Shown one piece after another: positions 7,308 through 15,011 of a stretch of 16,695 bases of DNA; the stretch's first letter is position 1, and each line of letters opens with the position of its first letter. The notes under the pieces are model-generated. The model saw only the letters and a program-made list of their open reading frames with translations, searched no databases and was not told the origin of the DNA. The DNA comes from JAATFY01 sp049276515 (GTDB lineage Bacteria; Pseudomonadota; Alphaproteobacteria; UBA9219). The DNA lies in contig JBASWO010000191.1 in NCBI GenBank assembly GCA_049276515.1, positions 1-16,695 on the forward strand, in the 5' to 3' direction. The position numbers were made by a program, and so were the translations under genes.

Positions 7308-7925
7308 ATGACCATACGAGCTGCATTCCCAAGTACAGTCATGGCCATCTGCTTGGCGCTACAACCAACAGGCGATAGCTTTGCGCAACCAGCTTCGGCA
7401 GCAACTGCAGCTAAGCAACCTCTTTTGCCGCCCGCACCACTTCAAAATCCAAATTTTCCTGGCATCACATCAGTTAAGTGGGATTTTGCTAATGGAGCAA
7501 CTGTGACTTGCGGTATCAGTGAAGATGCTGGTTCTGGTACAACTGAAAAAGGTGCGGCAAGCAGATATATTCGTGATCTTGATAAAGTTACTTTTCAGCT
7601 TCAGGCATCCAGCAAAGCGCCACGATTAACCGCAGTTATTAAAGGTGATCAAGTCGTCGTCGTTGATGGTGGTGCAGTTTCAGATCCTTTAAAACCTGAA
7701 CAAGCAAAATTGTTTCTCGACGGCTATGCTCAAATAAGGGGAACATGTCAGTCCTTAACCGAACAGCTTAAGGGCCTGTTACCGCAGATGCCCAATCAGA
7801 CATTTGCGCCTAATACATCCGTAACATTTCCAAAGCCAGAAGGCGCAAAAAAGACCCGAGGTAATGCTCCAAAACAGGCCTGGGAAGTCTATACACGTAT
7901 CACTGCAATCGGCTTAAATCCTTAA
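7308..7925 (+). CDS. Secreted hypothetical protein, 205 aa, one cysteine pair
   Basis: I do not recognise the family. It has a signal peptide (about 1-27; core STVMAICLALQPTG, cleavage after SFA), an Ala/Pro-rich linker (28-47), then one compact domain (about 48-200). The domain holds two cysteines (C68, C147) that could form a disulfide, and a strand-rich centre (KVTFQLQASS, VVVVDGG). It resembles no enzyme motif I can name. CAGGAA at 7297-7302 is an acceptable ribosome-binding site for this ATG. It is flanked by intrinsic terminators upstream (7191-7217) and downstream (7943-7966), so it is probably a single-gene transcript. It lies between the repeat-protein gene and pgaA. Its small size, export and position would fit an accessory protein of the surface polysaccharide, but nothing in the sequence proves it. 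Confidence 0.82.
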   Translation: MTIRAAFPSTVMAICLALQPTGDSFAQPASAATAAKQPLLPPAPLQNPNFPGITSVKWDFANGATVTCGISEDAGSGTTEKGAASRYIRDLDKVTFQLQASSKAPRLTAVIKGDQVVVVDGGAVSDPLKPEQAKLFLDGYAQIRGTCQSLTEQLKGLLPQMPNQTFAPNTSVTFPKPEGAKKTRGNAPKQAWEVYTRITAIGLNP

Positions 7926-7942
7926 ATCTTCTTGCCTTCCAT

Positions 7943-7966
7943 GGGGCTATACGGCCCCTCTTTTTT
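7943..7966 (+). terminator. Intrinsic terminator after the 205-aa gene
   Basis: GGGGC (7943-7947), loop TATACG, GCCCC (7954-7958), then TC and six T. It lies 18 bases after the stop codon. It separates the secreted-protein genes from the pga operon, so pgaA needs its own promoter downstream. Confidence 0.88.
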
Positions 7967-7984
7967 GTGTCATTTATACCTTTA

Positions 7985-7990
7985 TATAAT
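7985..7990 (+). promoter_or_regulatory. Candidate -10 box (TATAAT) of the pga operon
   Basis: A perfect TATAAT lies between the terminator and pgaA. No good -35 is seen: TTGTGT at 7965 is only 14 bases away and overlaps the terminator T-run. If used, transcription starts near 7997, leaving a leader of about 90 bases before the preferred pgaA start. Lack of a -35 would suit an activator-dependent promoter. Confidence 0.35.
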
Positions 7991-8029
7991 TCATATGCTT
8001 TCTTTATGCGCGAGGTCTGGCATTCCAAG

Positions 8030-8042
8030 TAGTGAATCACTA
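8030..8042 (+). repeat. Perfect 13-base inverted repeat in the pgaA leader
   Basis: TAGTGA-A-TCACTA, two 6-base arms around one A. It lies 40 bases downstream of the candidate -10 box and 48 bases upstream of the preferred pgaA start. It directly abuts the alternative ATG at 8045. Its size suits a dimeric regulator's operator, or a small RNA hairpin (TAGTG-AAT-CACTA) near the translation start. Confidence 0.4.
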
Positions 8043-8089
8043 TTATGCCGCTTCCATTAAAGTGCCCTAAACATGTAGTTGATCTGGTT

Positions 8090-10783
8090 ATGTTAATTTC
8101 TGAAAAACAAAAGTTTATTTCACGCATTGTCCTGTCAATTATTCTTGGCAGTGGTGTGTTGCTCTTCAGCGCCCAAACTTTAGCACAATGGGCTCAACAA
8201 TCAGCGGGTCCGCAACCAGCTAACGAAGCGAATACATCACCCACTCCTCGTGAATCTGCTGAAGCACCAATGCCAACAGCGGCACCAGATGCAGCTCCTA
8301 ATCTTGATCAGCCTGCTGCTGAGCCCGTAAAAACAGCTAAGCCAAAAACTAAAAAACGTGTGGTCAAAAAGGCAGCGCCAAAAGTTGCAACTTCAACTCC
8401 GCGCCCAGCATGGTCCGCGGAACATGATGCTGCTGTCAAAGAGGCGCGCAATGGCAATACCGGTAATTCAGTCGTAACACTGAAGAAGCTTTATGAAGCT
8501 CATCCCAACGATGCAGCTTTGACACGTGATTATCTTGTGGTCTTGAGTTGGGATGGCAGTAACGACGCGGAAGTTGTGCGCCTATATAAGACACTAAATG
8601 CAGATCAGCCTGATTATGTTTTGGAAGCCGTGGGTCATGCTTATCGCGGCATTGGCCAGCCAGATGAAGCGCGCGCTATCTATGAGCGTGGCTTAAGCCG
8701 TAATCCAAAGAGTGAAGCGATGGCTGCAGGCGTTATCTATAGCCTGACAGATTCTGGCTATGTTGATCAGGCTCTTAATATGGCTGATGCCAATATTCAA
8801 CAATATGGTGCGCGCGTGAATGTTTTATTGGCTGCAGCCAATGCAGCTGATGTGTATGGCCAAAATGATAAAGCTATTTCTTATTATCAAGCTGCTTGGC
8901 GTATAGCGCCTAAAAATGCAGAAGCTATTCGTGGCGTAATTCGGACCCAAAGTCGTATGGGCAATCCAGAAGATGCTTTACGCCTAGCTGACGAAAATCC
9001 AGGCGTCTTGCCTCAGTCTGAGTACCGCATGATCCAAGCTGATGTTGCTGCCAATATGGTTCGCAAGGGTATGGAAAATGAAGGTACGGAGTCACAACGT
9101 TTTGCAACAACTGACCGCGCGATCGCCCGCTATGATCAACTTATTGCGGAGTGGTCAAAGTTGGGACCTGAGGCGCGTCCTGAACTTGTTCATGCTCGGC
9201 AAGATCGTATCATTGCCTTAGTCAATCGTTCACGCATGCAAGAAGCCGTTCAAGAATATGAAGCTTTGGTCAAAGAGGGCGTCAAAGTCCCAACCTATGT
9301 TCAAAGCTCAGCAGCCGATGCTTATCTCTATCTTCGCCAGCCTGAAAAAGCGCGCGATATGTATTTAGAAGTTTTAAAGACTGATCCGAAGAACTTTAAT
9401 GTTCGCCGTCAGCTTTTCTACGCCTATGTCGAATGTGATGATTATGAAAGCGCCTTCTGGACCATTGATGATCTGATGAATGATAAGCCCTATTGGGTCA
9501 AGCTTAATGGCCAGGATGATCCACGCTGGGGACCTCAAGAAAAAGTAGCTATGATGGTCTCAGGATCAGGCAGACTTTATTCTGGTCAGATTCAAGAAGC
9601 TGATGATCGTCTCCGCCCATTAGCAATGGCGAATATGAATAATGCCATGGGACATGAAATCCTTGGCAATCTTGCAAGTGCGCATGGTTGGCCACGTCAA
9701 GCGCTCGAGCATTATAAGACAGCCGTTAGCATGCATGGCGGTCAGCATATGGCCAGCGAAGCAGCAATGGTTTCAAACTATCTTAAATTACAGAAATATC
9801 CTGAAGCCGAAGCGAAGGCAAAAGAGCTCGTAGCACGTGCACCAGAAAATCTTTCGGCACGTAGAGCAAAGCGCGAATGGGATGTTCATGACATGGCCGA
9901 AATACGGGTCAATGTTGGTTATGCTTTTGAGCCAATGACATCATCGAATGTTACAGGTGGTGAGGGCTATGGCATCGATACGATGATTTACTCACCTCCG
10001 ATTGGTTATAATTGGCGTATTTTTGCCGGCGAATATTTTGCTCATCAACGTGAGCCAAATGCAGAGGGCACAATCGATTTCTCGCGTACCATACTTGGTG
10101 GCGAGTACCGTAAAGGTGATTACACTGTAAGTTTAGCGCCAACCTTCAATTGGTATGATGGCAGCAGACGTATTGGCGGTATGGGTGAGGGCACAGTTGC
10201 ACTCAATGATAATTGGACGGTTGCGGCCAGTGGCGAAATCTTCTCTCGCAATACGCCATTACGTGCCCTCAATGCAGGGACGACTGCTGATTTTGCAAAT
10301 CTACGTGCTGTCTGGCGCCAAGATGAACATCGTGAAGTCCGTTTCGGCGGTAACATCATGCCATTCTCGGATGGCAACTTCCGCAGCGGTCTTGATGCGA
10401 GTTATTCAGAACGTATTCATACGACGCCTCATTTCAGCATTGATGGACTGGCTGATGTGGGTGAATCGCAAAATAGCAAAGATTCAAATCGCCTCTATTA
10501 TAACCCAAGCTTTGATTTCATTGCCCTAGCTGGTGCGCGCGCAACACATGTTTTGTATCAACGTTATGGTACGGCATGGCAGCACAGCGTCCGCTTGACG
10601 CCAGGTCTCTATTATCAAGATAAGTTTGGAACAGATGCTGCTATCCGTGCTCGCTATGAGCATCGCATGTGGTGGAACAATGTTATTGAAACGGGCATTG
10701 GTGTTAATTACTCACGTCAATCTTATGACGGTGTTCCCGAGAACGATGTAAGCCTATCACTCGATTTCACGGGGCACTTCTAA
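8090..10783 (+). CDS. pgaA: PNAG outer-membrane export porin PgaA
   Basis: Exports poly-beta-1,6-GlcNAc across the outer membrane; the periplasmic TPR part is thought to hold PgaB and guide the polymer. From this start (897 aa) there is a signal peptide (about 1-32; core RIVLSIILGSGVLLF, cleavage after TLA), then a long Ala/Pro/Lys linker (about 35-106, with KPKTKKRVVKKAAPK). TPR-like helical repeats run from about 115 to 600 (for example QPDEARAIYERGLSRNPKS, QPEKARDMYLEVLKTDPKN). A C-terminal beta-barrel of about 295 residues (602-897) ends LSLDFTGHF with the terminal Phe typical of Bam-assembled barrels. That matches the barrel size of E. coli PgaA (807 aa). An in-frame ATG at 8045 would add 15 residues before the signal peptide; neither start has a clear Shine-Dalgarno. 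The stop overlaps the pgaB start (TAATG). Confidence 0.93.
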   Translation: MLISEKQKFISRIVLSIILGSGVLLFSAQTLAQWAQQSAGPQPANEANTSPTPRESAEAPMPTAAPDAAPNLDQPAAEPVKTAKPKTKKRVVKKAAPKVATSTPRPAWSAEHDAAVKEARNGNTGNSVVTLKKLYEAHPNDAALTRDYLVVLSWDGSNDAEVVRLYKTLNADQPDYVLEAVGHAYRGIGQPDEARAIYERGLSRNPKSEAMAAGVIYSLTDSGYVDQALNMADANIQQYGARVNVLLAAANAADVYGQNDKAISYYQAAWRIAPKNAEAIRGVIRTQSRMGNPEDALRLADENPGVLPQSEYRMIQADVAANMVRKGMENEGTESQRFATTDRAIARYDQLIAEWSKLGPEARPELVHARQDRIIALVNRSRMQEAVQEYEALVKEGVKVPTYVQSSAADAYLYLRQPEKARDMYLEVLKTDPKNFNVRRQLFYAYVECDDYESAFWTIDDLMNDKPYWVKLNGQDDPRWGPQEKVAMMVSGSGRLYSGQIQEADDRLRPLAMANMNNAMGHEILGNLASAHGWPRQALEHYKTAVSMHGGQHMASEAAMVSNYLKLQKYPEAEAKAKELVARAPENLSARRAKREWDVHDMAEIRVNVGYAFEPMTSSNVTGGEGYGIDTMIYSPPIGYNWRIFAGEYFAHQREPNAEGTIDFSRTILGGEYRKGDYTVSLAPTFNWYDGSRRIGGMGEGTVALNDNWTVAASGEIFSRNTPLRALNAGTTADFANLRAVWRQDEHREVRFGGNIMPFSDGNFRSGLDASYSERIHTTPHFSIDGLADVGESQNSKDSNRLYYNPSFDFIALAGARATHVLYQRYGTAWQHSVRLTPGLYYQDKFGTDAAIRARYEHRMWWNNVIETGIGVNYSRQSYDGVPENDVSLSLDFTGHF

Positions 10784-11955
10784 TGATGCACCGTCTTTTC
10801 ATCAGTTTTGTGACAGCGCTCTTGGTTTCCATCCGCAGCATTGTGCCATCATGGGCAGCATCAGAAACACCTGTTCGCGTTGTTCAGGTTGATCTCGACT
10901 ATGTTTATGATGTGGACCCCATACAGCAAGAGCAGAACCTCCATTTATTGGTTGAGCGCATTGCTGCGATGAAGATCAATACAGTTTTCTTGCAAGCTTT
11001 TGCAGATCCTGAAGGTACAGGATTGGCAAGCGCTCTTTATTTTCCCAATAGCGCCTTACCTGTTCGTACCAATTTATTTGGAAGAGCGGTTGAAGAGTTA
11101 AAAACCCGTGCCAAGGTACGCGTTTTTGGCTGGCTTCCTGTCCTATCCTTTGAATTAGAGCAATCACCTTCAGTTCTATATTGGAGCCCTATAACAGGAC
11201 GTTCCTCACCAGATTCTAAAGCCTACAGACGTCTTTCACCTTTTGATGCAGAAACACGTCATGCCATTGCCGATATTTATGAGGATATGGCGAAAGCAGC
11301 GCCGCTTGATGGCATCTTGTTCCATGATGATGCTTTGCTGTCTGATTTTGAAGATGCATCACCTGAAGCATTGGATGCTTATGCTCGTGCGGGCTTTAAG
11401 GGCTCGATCAAAGATCTGCGTGCTCACCCCGAGACCATGAAACGTTGGTCAGAATTTAAGACAAAAACATTGGTCGATTTTACAAAAGAGCTCACACGCC
11501 ATGTGCGCTTACATCGTCCACAGGCCCAAACAGCTCGCAACATATACGCAACGGTTGCTCTTCAGCCCCACAGCCAAGAATGGTTTGCTCAAGATTATGA
11601 CCTCTTCCTGAAGTCTTATGATTACACCGCTGTTATGGCGATGCCAAAAATGGAAAATGTGCCCTCTGATGAAGCTGAAGAATGGATGCAAAAACTCGTG
11701 ACAGTTGCCAAGAGTAAACCCAATGGTTTGAAACATACTGTCTTTGAATTGCAGGCAGTGGATTGGAATGAGCAAGCTCAAGGTCGTGAGCGCACAATTC
11801 CCTCAGATGACCTAGCATCTCAAATGCGCTTCTTATCGGAGCAGGGTGCTGAGAATTTCGGCTACTACCCAGATGATTTTGTTACCAACACTCCAGATAT
11901 TGAAGTGCTAGCCCCTGAATTTTCACTTCGAGCATCAGGAGGCAGCAATGAATAG
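10783..11955 (+). CDS. pgaB: PgaB-type PNAG glycoside hydrolase lacking the deacetylase domain
   Basis: Two-domain PgaB proteins (about 670 aa in E. coli) deacetylate PNAG through an N-terminal CE4 domain and bind or cleave it through a C-terminal GH153-type domain. This 390-residue protein has a signal peptide (about 1-26, WAA) and enters the C-terminal domain directly. VVQVDLDYVYD is at 33-43, TVFLQAFADPEGTG at 67-80, RLSPFD at 150-155, and FHDDALLSDFEDAS at 180-193 with the acidic residues proposed as catalytic. KTARN-like QTARNIYA is at 249-256, MAMPKME at 285-291 and FGYYPDDF at 359-366. These follow E. coli PgaB closely. No CE4 motif (the D-H-H metal site) is present here or in the preceding sequence, which is pgaA. 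The start overlaps the pgaA stop, and an in-frame ATG follows at once. The stop overlaps pgaC by 8 bases. Family certain; activity inferred. Confidence 0.93.
   Translation: MMHRLFISFVTALLVSIRSIVPSWAASETPVRVVQVDLDYVYDVDPIQQEQNLHLLVERIAAMKINTVFLQAFADPEGTGLASALYFPNSALPVRTNLFGRAVEELKTRAKVRVFGWLPVLSFELEQSPSVLYWSPITGRSSPDSKAYRRLSPFDAETRHAIADIYEDMAKAAPLDGILFHDDALLSDFEDASPEALDAYARAGFKGSIKDLRAHPETMKRWSEFKTKTLVDFTKELTRHVRLHRPQAQTARNIYATVALQPHSQEWFAQDYDLFLKSYDYTAVMAMPKMENVPSDEAEEWMQKLVTVAKSKPNGLKHTVFELQAVDWNEQAQGRERTIPSDDLASQMRFLSEQGAENFGYYPDDFVTNTPDIEVLAPEFSLRASGGSNE
11937..11942 (+). promoter_or_regulatory. Perfect Shine-Dalgarno of pgaC
   Basis: AGGAGG lies 5 bases before the pgaC ATG and inside the last codons of pgaB. 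It fixes the pgaC start at 11948 and predicts strong synthase translation despite the 8-base overlap with pgaB. Confidence 0.85.
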
Positions 11956-13243
11956 ATTTCTAGGCCTCATCGTTATCTTGGCTTGCCTTGCTGTTTCAAT
12001 GACATCAGGCTTTATGCTGGATTTCATCTTCTTCTACCCACTCTTCATGTCCTTTGTTTGGATTTTGGGCGGCATCTATTTCTATTTCCATTGGGAACGT
12101 AAAAGTCCTGGTCCCGATGTTGCTCCGAAATTAAAAGAGTATCCTTTCGTTTCTATTTTGATCCCTTGCTATAACGAAGGTGAAAATGCTGCTGAAGCCA
12201 TTGAAGCAGCTAATCTTCAAAATTACCCTGATTTTGAAATTATCGCGATCAATGACGGCTCGAGTGATAACACGGGCCTCGTTCTAGATGATTTGACGAA
12301 GCAATATCCAAGATTGCGCGTCATTCATTTCCAAGAAAATCAAGGTAAGGCTATGGCTTTGCGCATGGGCGCTATGGCCGCTAAAGGCGAATTCCTGATT
12401 TGTATTGATGGCGATGCTATGCTGCATCCCAACGCAACCGCCTACATGGTTCAACCCATGGTCAATAACCCACGTGTGGGCGCCGTTACCGGCAATCCAC
12501 GTATCCGTACGCGCGTAACATTGTTAGGCAAAGTGCAGGTTGGCGAGTTTTCATCGATTATTGGTCTCATCAAACGCGCACAACGTATTTACGGTCAGAT
12601 TTTCACTGTATCTGGCGTTATCGCTGCCTTCCGCCGTCGTGCCTTACATGATTGCGGCTATTGGGATTTAAACATCGTCACGGAAGATATTGATATCAGC
12701 TGGACGCTGCAAATTCGCCATTGGCAGATCCAATATGAACCTTGCGCTATGGCATGGATCTTGATGCCAGAAACTTTGATGGGTCTTTGGAAACAGCGTC
12801 TCCGTTGGGCCCAAGGTGGTGTTGAAGTCTTCTTTAAGAACATCACACGTGTTTGGAAATGGCGTAATCGCCGCGTTTGGATGTTGGTGCTTGATTTCTG
12901 CTTTAGCTCAACCTGGGCGCTAACATACGCTATGTCCGTTATTCTCTGGTGGATTGGTAAATATTATGTGCTGCCACCCGATCTCAATGTGCCAACGATT
13001 TGGCCACCAGCATTCTGGGGCTTGGTTTTGGCGACTGTTAGCTTGCTACAATTCGTCACGGCCTTGGTTATTGAATCGCGTTATGATCATAAGCTCTTAC
13101 GCGCAATGGGTTGGACCATTTGGTATCCTTTATTCTTCTGGCTGCTATCACTCGTCACAACAATTGCCGCTATACCCAAGGCATTCTTTACGCCACCGCG
13201 CCAACGCGCGACATGGCAAACGACCGATAGAGGTTTCAAATGA
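11948..13243 (+). CDS. pgaC: Poly-beta-1,6-N-acetylglucosamine synthase PgaC
   Basis: Processive inner-membrane GT2 glycosyltransferase that polymerises UDP-GlcNAc into PNAG and works only with PgaD. The 431 residues begin with two membrane segments (about 5-20 and 25-47). The cytoplasmic GT-A domain (about 65-300) shows the UDP-binding IPCYNEGEN (72-80) and INDGS (101-105), the metal-binding DGD (154-156), TED with the likely catalytic Asp (245-247), and the processivity motif QRLRW (283-287). C-terminal membrane helices run from about 310 to 410. Long stretches such as RVGAVTGNPRIRTR (176-189) and the region 214-230 are nearly identical to E. coli PgaC (441 aa). In E. coli, cyclic di-GMP activates the PgaC-PgaD pair. 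The end shares ATGA with pgaD. Confidence 0.97.
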   Translation: MNRFLGLIVILACLAVSMTSGFMLDFIFFYPLFMSFVWILGGIYFYFHWERKSPGPDVAPKLKEYPFVSILIPCYNEGENAAEAIEAANLQNYPDFEIIAINDGSSDNTGLVLDDLTKQYPRLRVIHFQENQGKAMALRMGAMAAKGEFLICIDGDAMLHPNATAYMVQPMVNNPRVGAVTGNPRIRTRVTLLGKVQVGEFSSIIGLIKRAQRIYGQIFTVSGVIAAFRRRALHDCGYWDLNIVTEDIDISWTLQIRHWQIQYEPCAMAWILMPETLMGLWKQRLRWAQGGVEVFFKNITRVWKWRNRRVWMLVLDFCFSSTWALTYAMSVILWWIGKYYVLPPDLNVPTIWPPAFWGLVLATVSLLQFVTALVIESRYDHKLLRAMGWTIWYPLFFWLLSLVTTIAAIPKAFFTPPRQRATWQTTDRGFK

Positions 13244-13692
13244 AATCCAAACGTTCACGCCATATCATTGAAACCACCAAGGATTTGCCTTTTTTAATCC
13301 GCGTCCGTGACGTGGTTTTAACGATCCTCGTTTGGCTGCTCTATTTTTACTTCCTAAGAGATTTCTTCGTTTTCACAGGCGATGCAATCCGTTGGACCTT
13401 CCATGGCTTTGATCACACGCAGGATTATAATTCATTCCGCATCATCGGCACCATTGTGTCTTATGTGCAGGTCATTCTAGCGATGGAGATCCTGTTTATC
13501 GGTTGGTCTTTCTACAACTTGTTGCGTTTTGGCAAAAAGGCGCGCCGCAAAGATCCAAAGCCTGTGTCATCAGAAGAAATTGCTAAGCTCTATGGCTCAA
13601 GCGTGAAGGACGTTAATCAGTGGCAGCAAGCCAATACTTTGGTTATGCATCATGATAGAGAAGGCCATCTCTTAAAAGTCGTGACATCTTAA
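13240..13692 (+). CDS. pgaD: PNAG synthase accessory subunit PgaD
   Basis: Small inner-membrane partner of PgaC. In E. coli, cyclic di-GMP binds across PgaC and PgaD and stabilises PgaD. The 150 residues have a basic start (KSKRSR), two transmembrane helices (about 24-45, VVLTILVWLLYFYF; about 68-92, IIGTIVSYVQVILAMEILF), and a cytoplasmic basic loop (FGKKARRKDPKP). The C-terminal tail contains EEIAKLYG and LVMHHDREGHL, the latter like the conserved end of PgaD proteins. Length matches the family (about 137-160). The ATGA overlap with pgaC predicts coupled translation and an equal ratio of the two subunits. Identification relies partly on position because PgaD sequences diverge quickly. Confidence 0.9.
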   Translation: MKSKRSRHIIETTKDLPFLIRVRDVVLTILVWLLYFYFLRDFFVFTGDAIRWTFHGFDHTQDYNSFRIIGTIVSYVQVILAMEILFIGWSFYNLLRFGKKARRKDPKPVSSEEIAKLYGSSVKDVNQWQQANTLVMHHDREGHLLKVVTS

Positions 13693-13695
13693 GTA

Positions 13696-14814
13696 TCACG
13701 CTAAGAGCTGATCAAAAATTTTTCTATATTCTGTAGCTGAGCGCTCAATTGTAAATTCATGACCACGTTGCTTGAGAACTTCACGTGGCAAGGGATTGTC
13801 GAGTGTTGTCTGAATGGCTTGGGCCATAGCGTAGACATTGCCAACAGGCACGAGAGGCCCATAGCGGCCATTATCCAATATTTCTGCAGGGCCGCCACAA
13901 TTGGTGCTGACCACTGGTGTGCCGCACGCTAAAGCCTCTGCAATGACGTTTCCAAAGCCCTCATGCTGCGAGGGCGTCACAAGAAGCGCTGCTTTTTTCA
14001 TAAAAGGAATTGGGTTGGCTTGATAGCCAAGGCATTGCATACGATCTTCGACGCCTAGTTTGAGTGCGTGCTGCTTCAGATCTTCAAGCAAAGGGCCATC
14101 ACCTAAAATAATAAGTCGCACATTTTTTTTATGGGCAACCGCTGAAAAGGCTTGAACAAGCAGAGCATAATCTTTTTGTGCAACAAGACGTCCCACGGCC
14201 AAAATAACCGGAGGACCATCATCTTGTAGCCACGGATGTGTAAGTGGGGCTGCTGCTAAAACATCAAAGTCAGCAGAAATAACGGGATTATATATTGTGA
14301 TGATCTCATCACGTTTAAGGCGCGCTATTTTTGCTGTGTCTTGCGCGACATGATCAGAGACAGCGATTATTTTATCAGCCCACCGAAAAAGGAGATAACT
14401 CAAAAAGAGCATAAATTTGAATTGCCATTTTTTCTTATATTGGCCTTCTGCAGAAGGTGGATTATGTAAGCAAATCACAATTTTGGTTTGAGTACGCGAT
14501 ATCAACCGTGCGAGGACAGCAATAATGGCATTGGGAACCATATTGGCGAGCAAGATATCAGGATGATTTTGCCTTAAATATTTTATGAGTGGAAAAAGTG
14601 CCGTAAATGTATTTCTGGCATCAAGAGCTTCAACAAGAACATGACGTGGCACATCACTTAAAAGCGCGCCCTTTTTTCTTTGTAATAAGAGAGTTGTATG
14701 AAGGCGGTGCGTCGCAAATTGATTGGCAAGATGCAATGTAACGCGCTCAGCACCACCAGGCACCAAGTTAGATAAAAATAAAGTGACCGACCTTGCTTCT
14801 GTCATGGGCCCCAT
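13696..14814 (-). CDS. GT4-family (GT-B) glycosyltransferase, substrate unknown
   Basis: A 372-residue retaining glycosyltransferase of the GT-B fold, cytoplasmic or membrane-associated. The N-terminal acceptor domain has the GGAER motif (20-24) that follows NLVPG in many GT4 enzymes. The linker LFRWADKIIAVSDHVA (about 142-157) leads into the donor domain. There the donor-sugar GRLVAQKDY (208-216) and the nucleotide-sugar EX7E motif EGFGNVIAEALACGTPVV (285-302, E285 and E293) are intact. Such enzymes build O-antigen, capsule or lipopolysaccharide core; the acceptor cannot be read from sequence. It converges on pgaD with a 3-base gap, so it is not part of the pga operon. A second in-frame ATG three codons in (14805) is an equally possible start; neither has a clear ribosome-binding site. 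Confidence 0.9.
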   Translation of the reverse strand: MGPMTEARSVTLFLSNLVPGGAERVTLHLANQFATHRLHTTLLLQRKKGALLSDVPRHVLVEALDARNTFTALFPLIKYLRQNHPDILLANMVPNAIIAVLARLISRTQTKIVICLHNPPSAEGQYKKKWQFKFMLFLSYLLFRWADKIIAVSDHVAQDTAKIARLKRDEIITIYNPVISADFDVLAAAPLTHPWLQDDGPPVILAVGRLVAQKDYALLVQAFSAVAHKKNVRLIILGDGPLLEDLKQHALKLGVEDRMQCLGYQANPIPFMKKAALLVTPSQHEGFGNVIAEALACGTPVVSTNCGGPAEILDNGRYGPLVPVGNVYAMAQAIQTTLDNPLPREVLKQRGHEFTIERSATEYRKIFDQLLA

Positions 14815-14893
14815 AAAAATGCATCAAGGCTCGAGGCATACTTGCCGCAAACATGTGTCAAAGATGCAAAATATAAGTTTTTAAAAACGCGGG

Positions 14894-14919
14894 CGAATAG
14901 GGCGCGAATTATCTATTCG
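14894..14919. repeat. Inverted repeat upstream of the GT4 gene
   Basis: CGAATAG (14894-14900) and CTATTCG (14913-14919) with a 12-base loop. It lies 80 bases upstream of the GT4 start, in the 197-base gap before the SYLF gene. Two AT palindromes flank it: GTTTTTAAAAAC at 14877-14888 and a 14-base one at 14965-14978. It could be an operator. It lacks a T-run, so it is not a convincing terminator. Confidence 0.3.
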
Positions 14920-15011
14920 ACAAGCCAGTGAACCCATTCTCCAGAATATGCCCTAATATTTTGTTATTATTAATAATATTAAGGATATTCATGCCCTTAA
15001 GGCAGGGTGGT

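Noticed and set aside
13696..14814. GT4 gene as a member of the PNAG pathway
   Set aside because: It is on the opposite strand, is convergent with pgaD, and PNAG synthesis needs only the GT2 enzyme PgaC.
14965..14978. 14-base AT palindrome as a terminator of the SYLF gene
   Set aside because: The stem is A-T only and has no T-run in the correct place; it is probably just AT-rich spacer.
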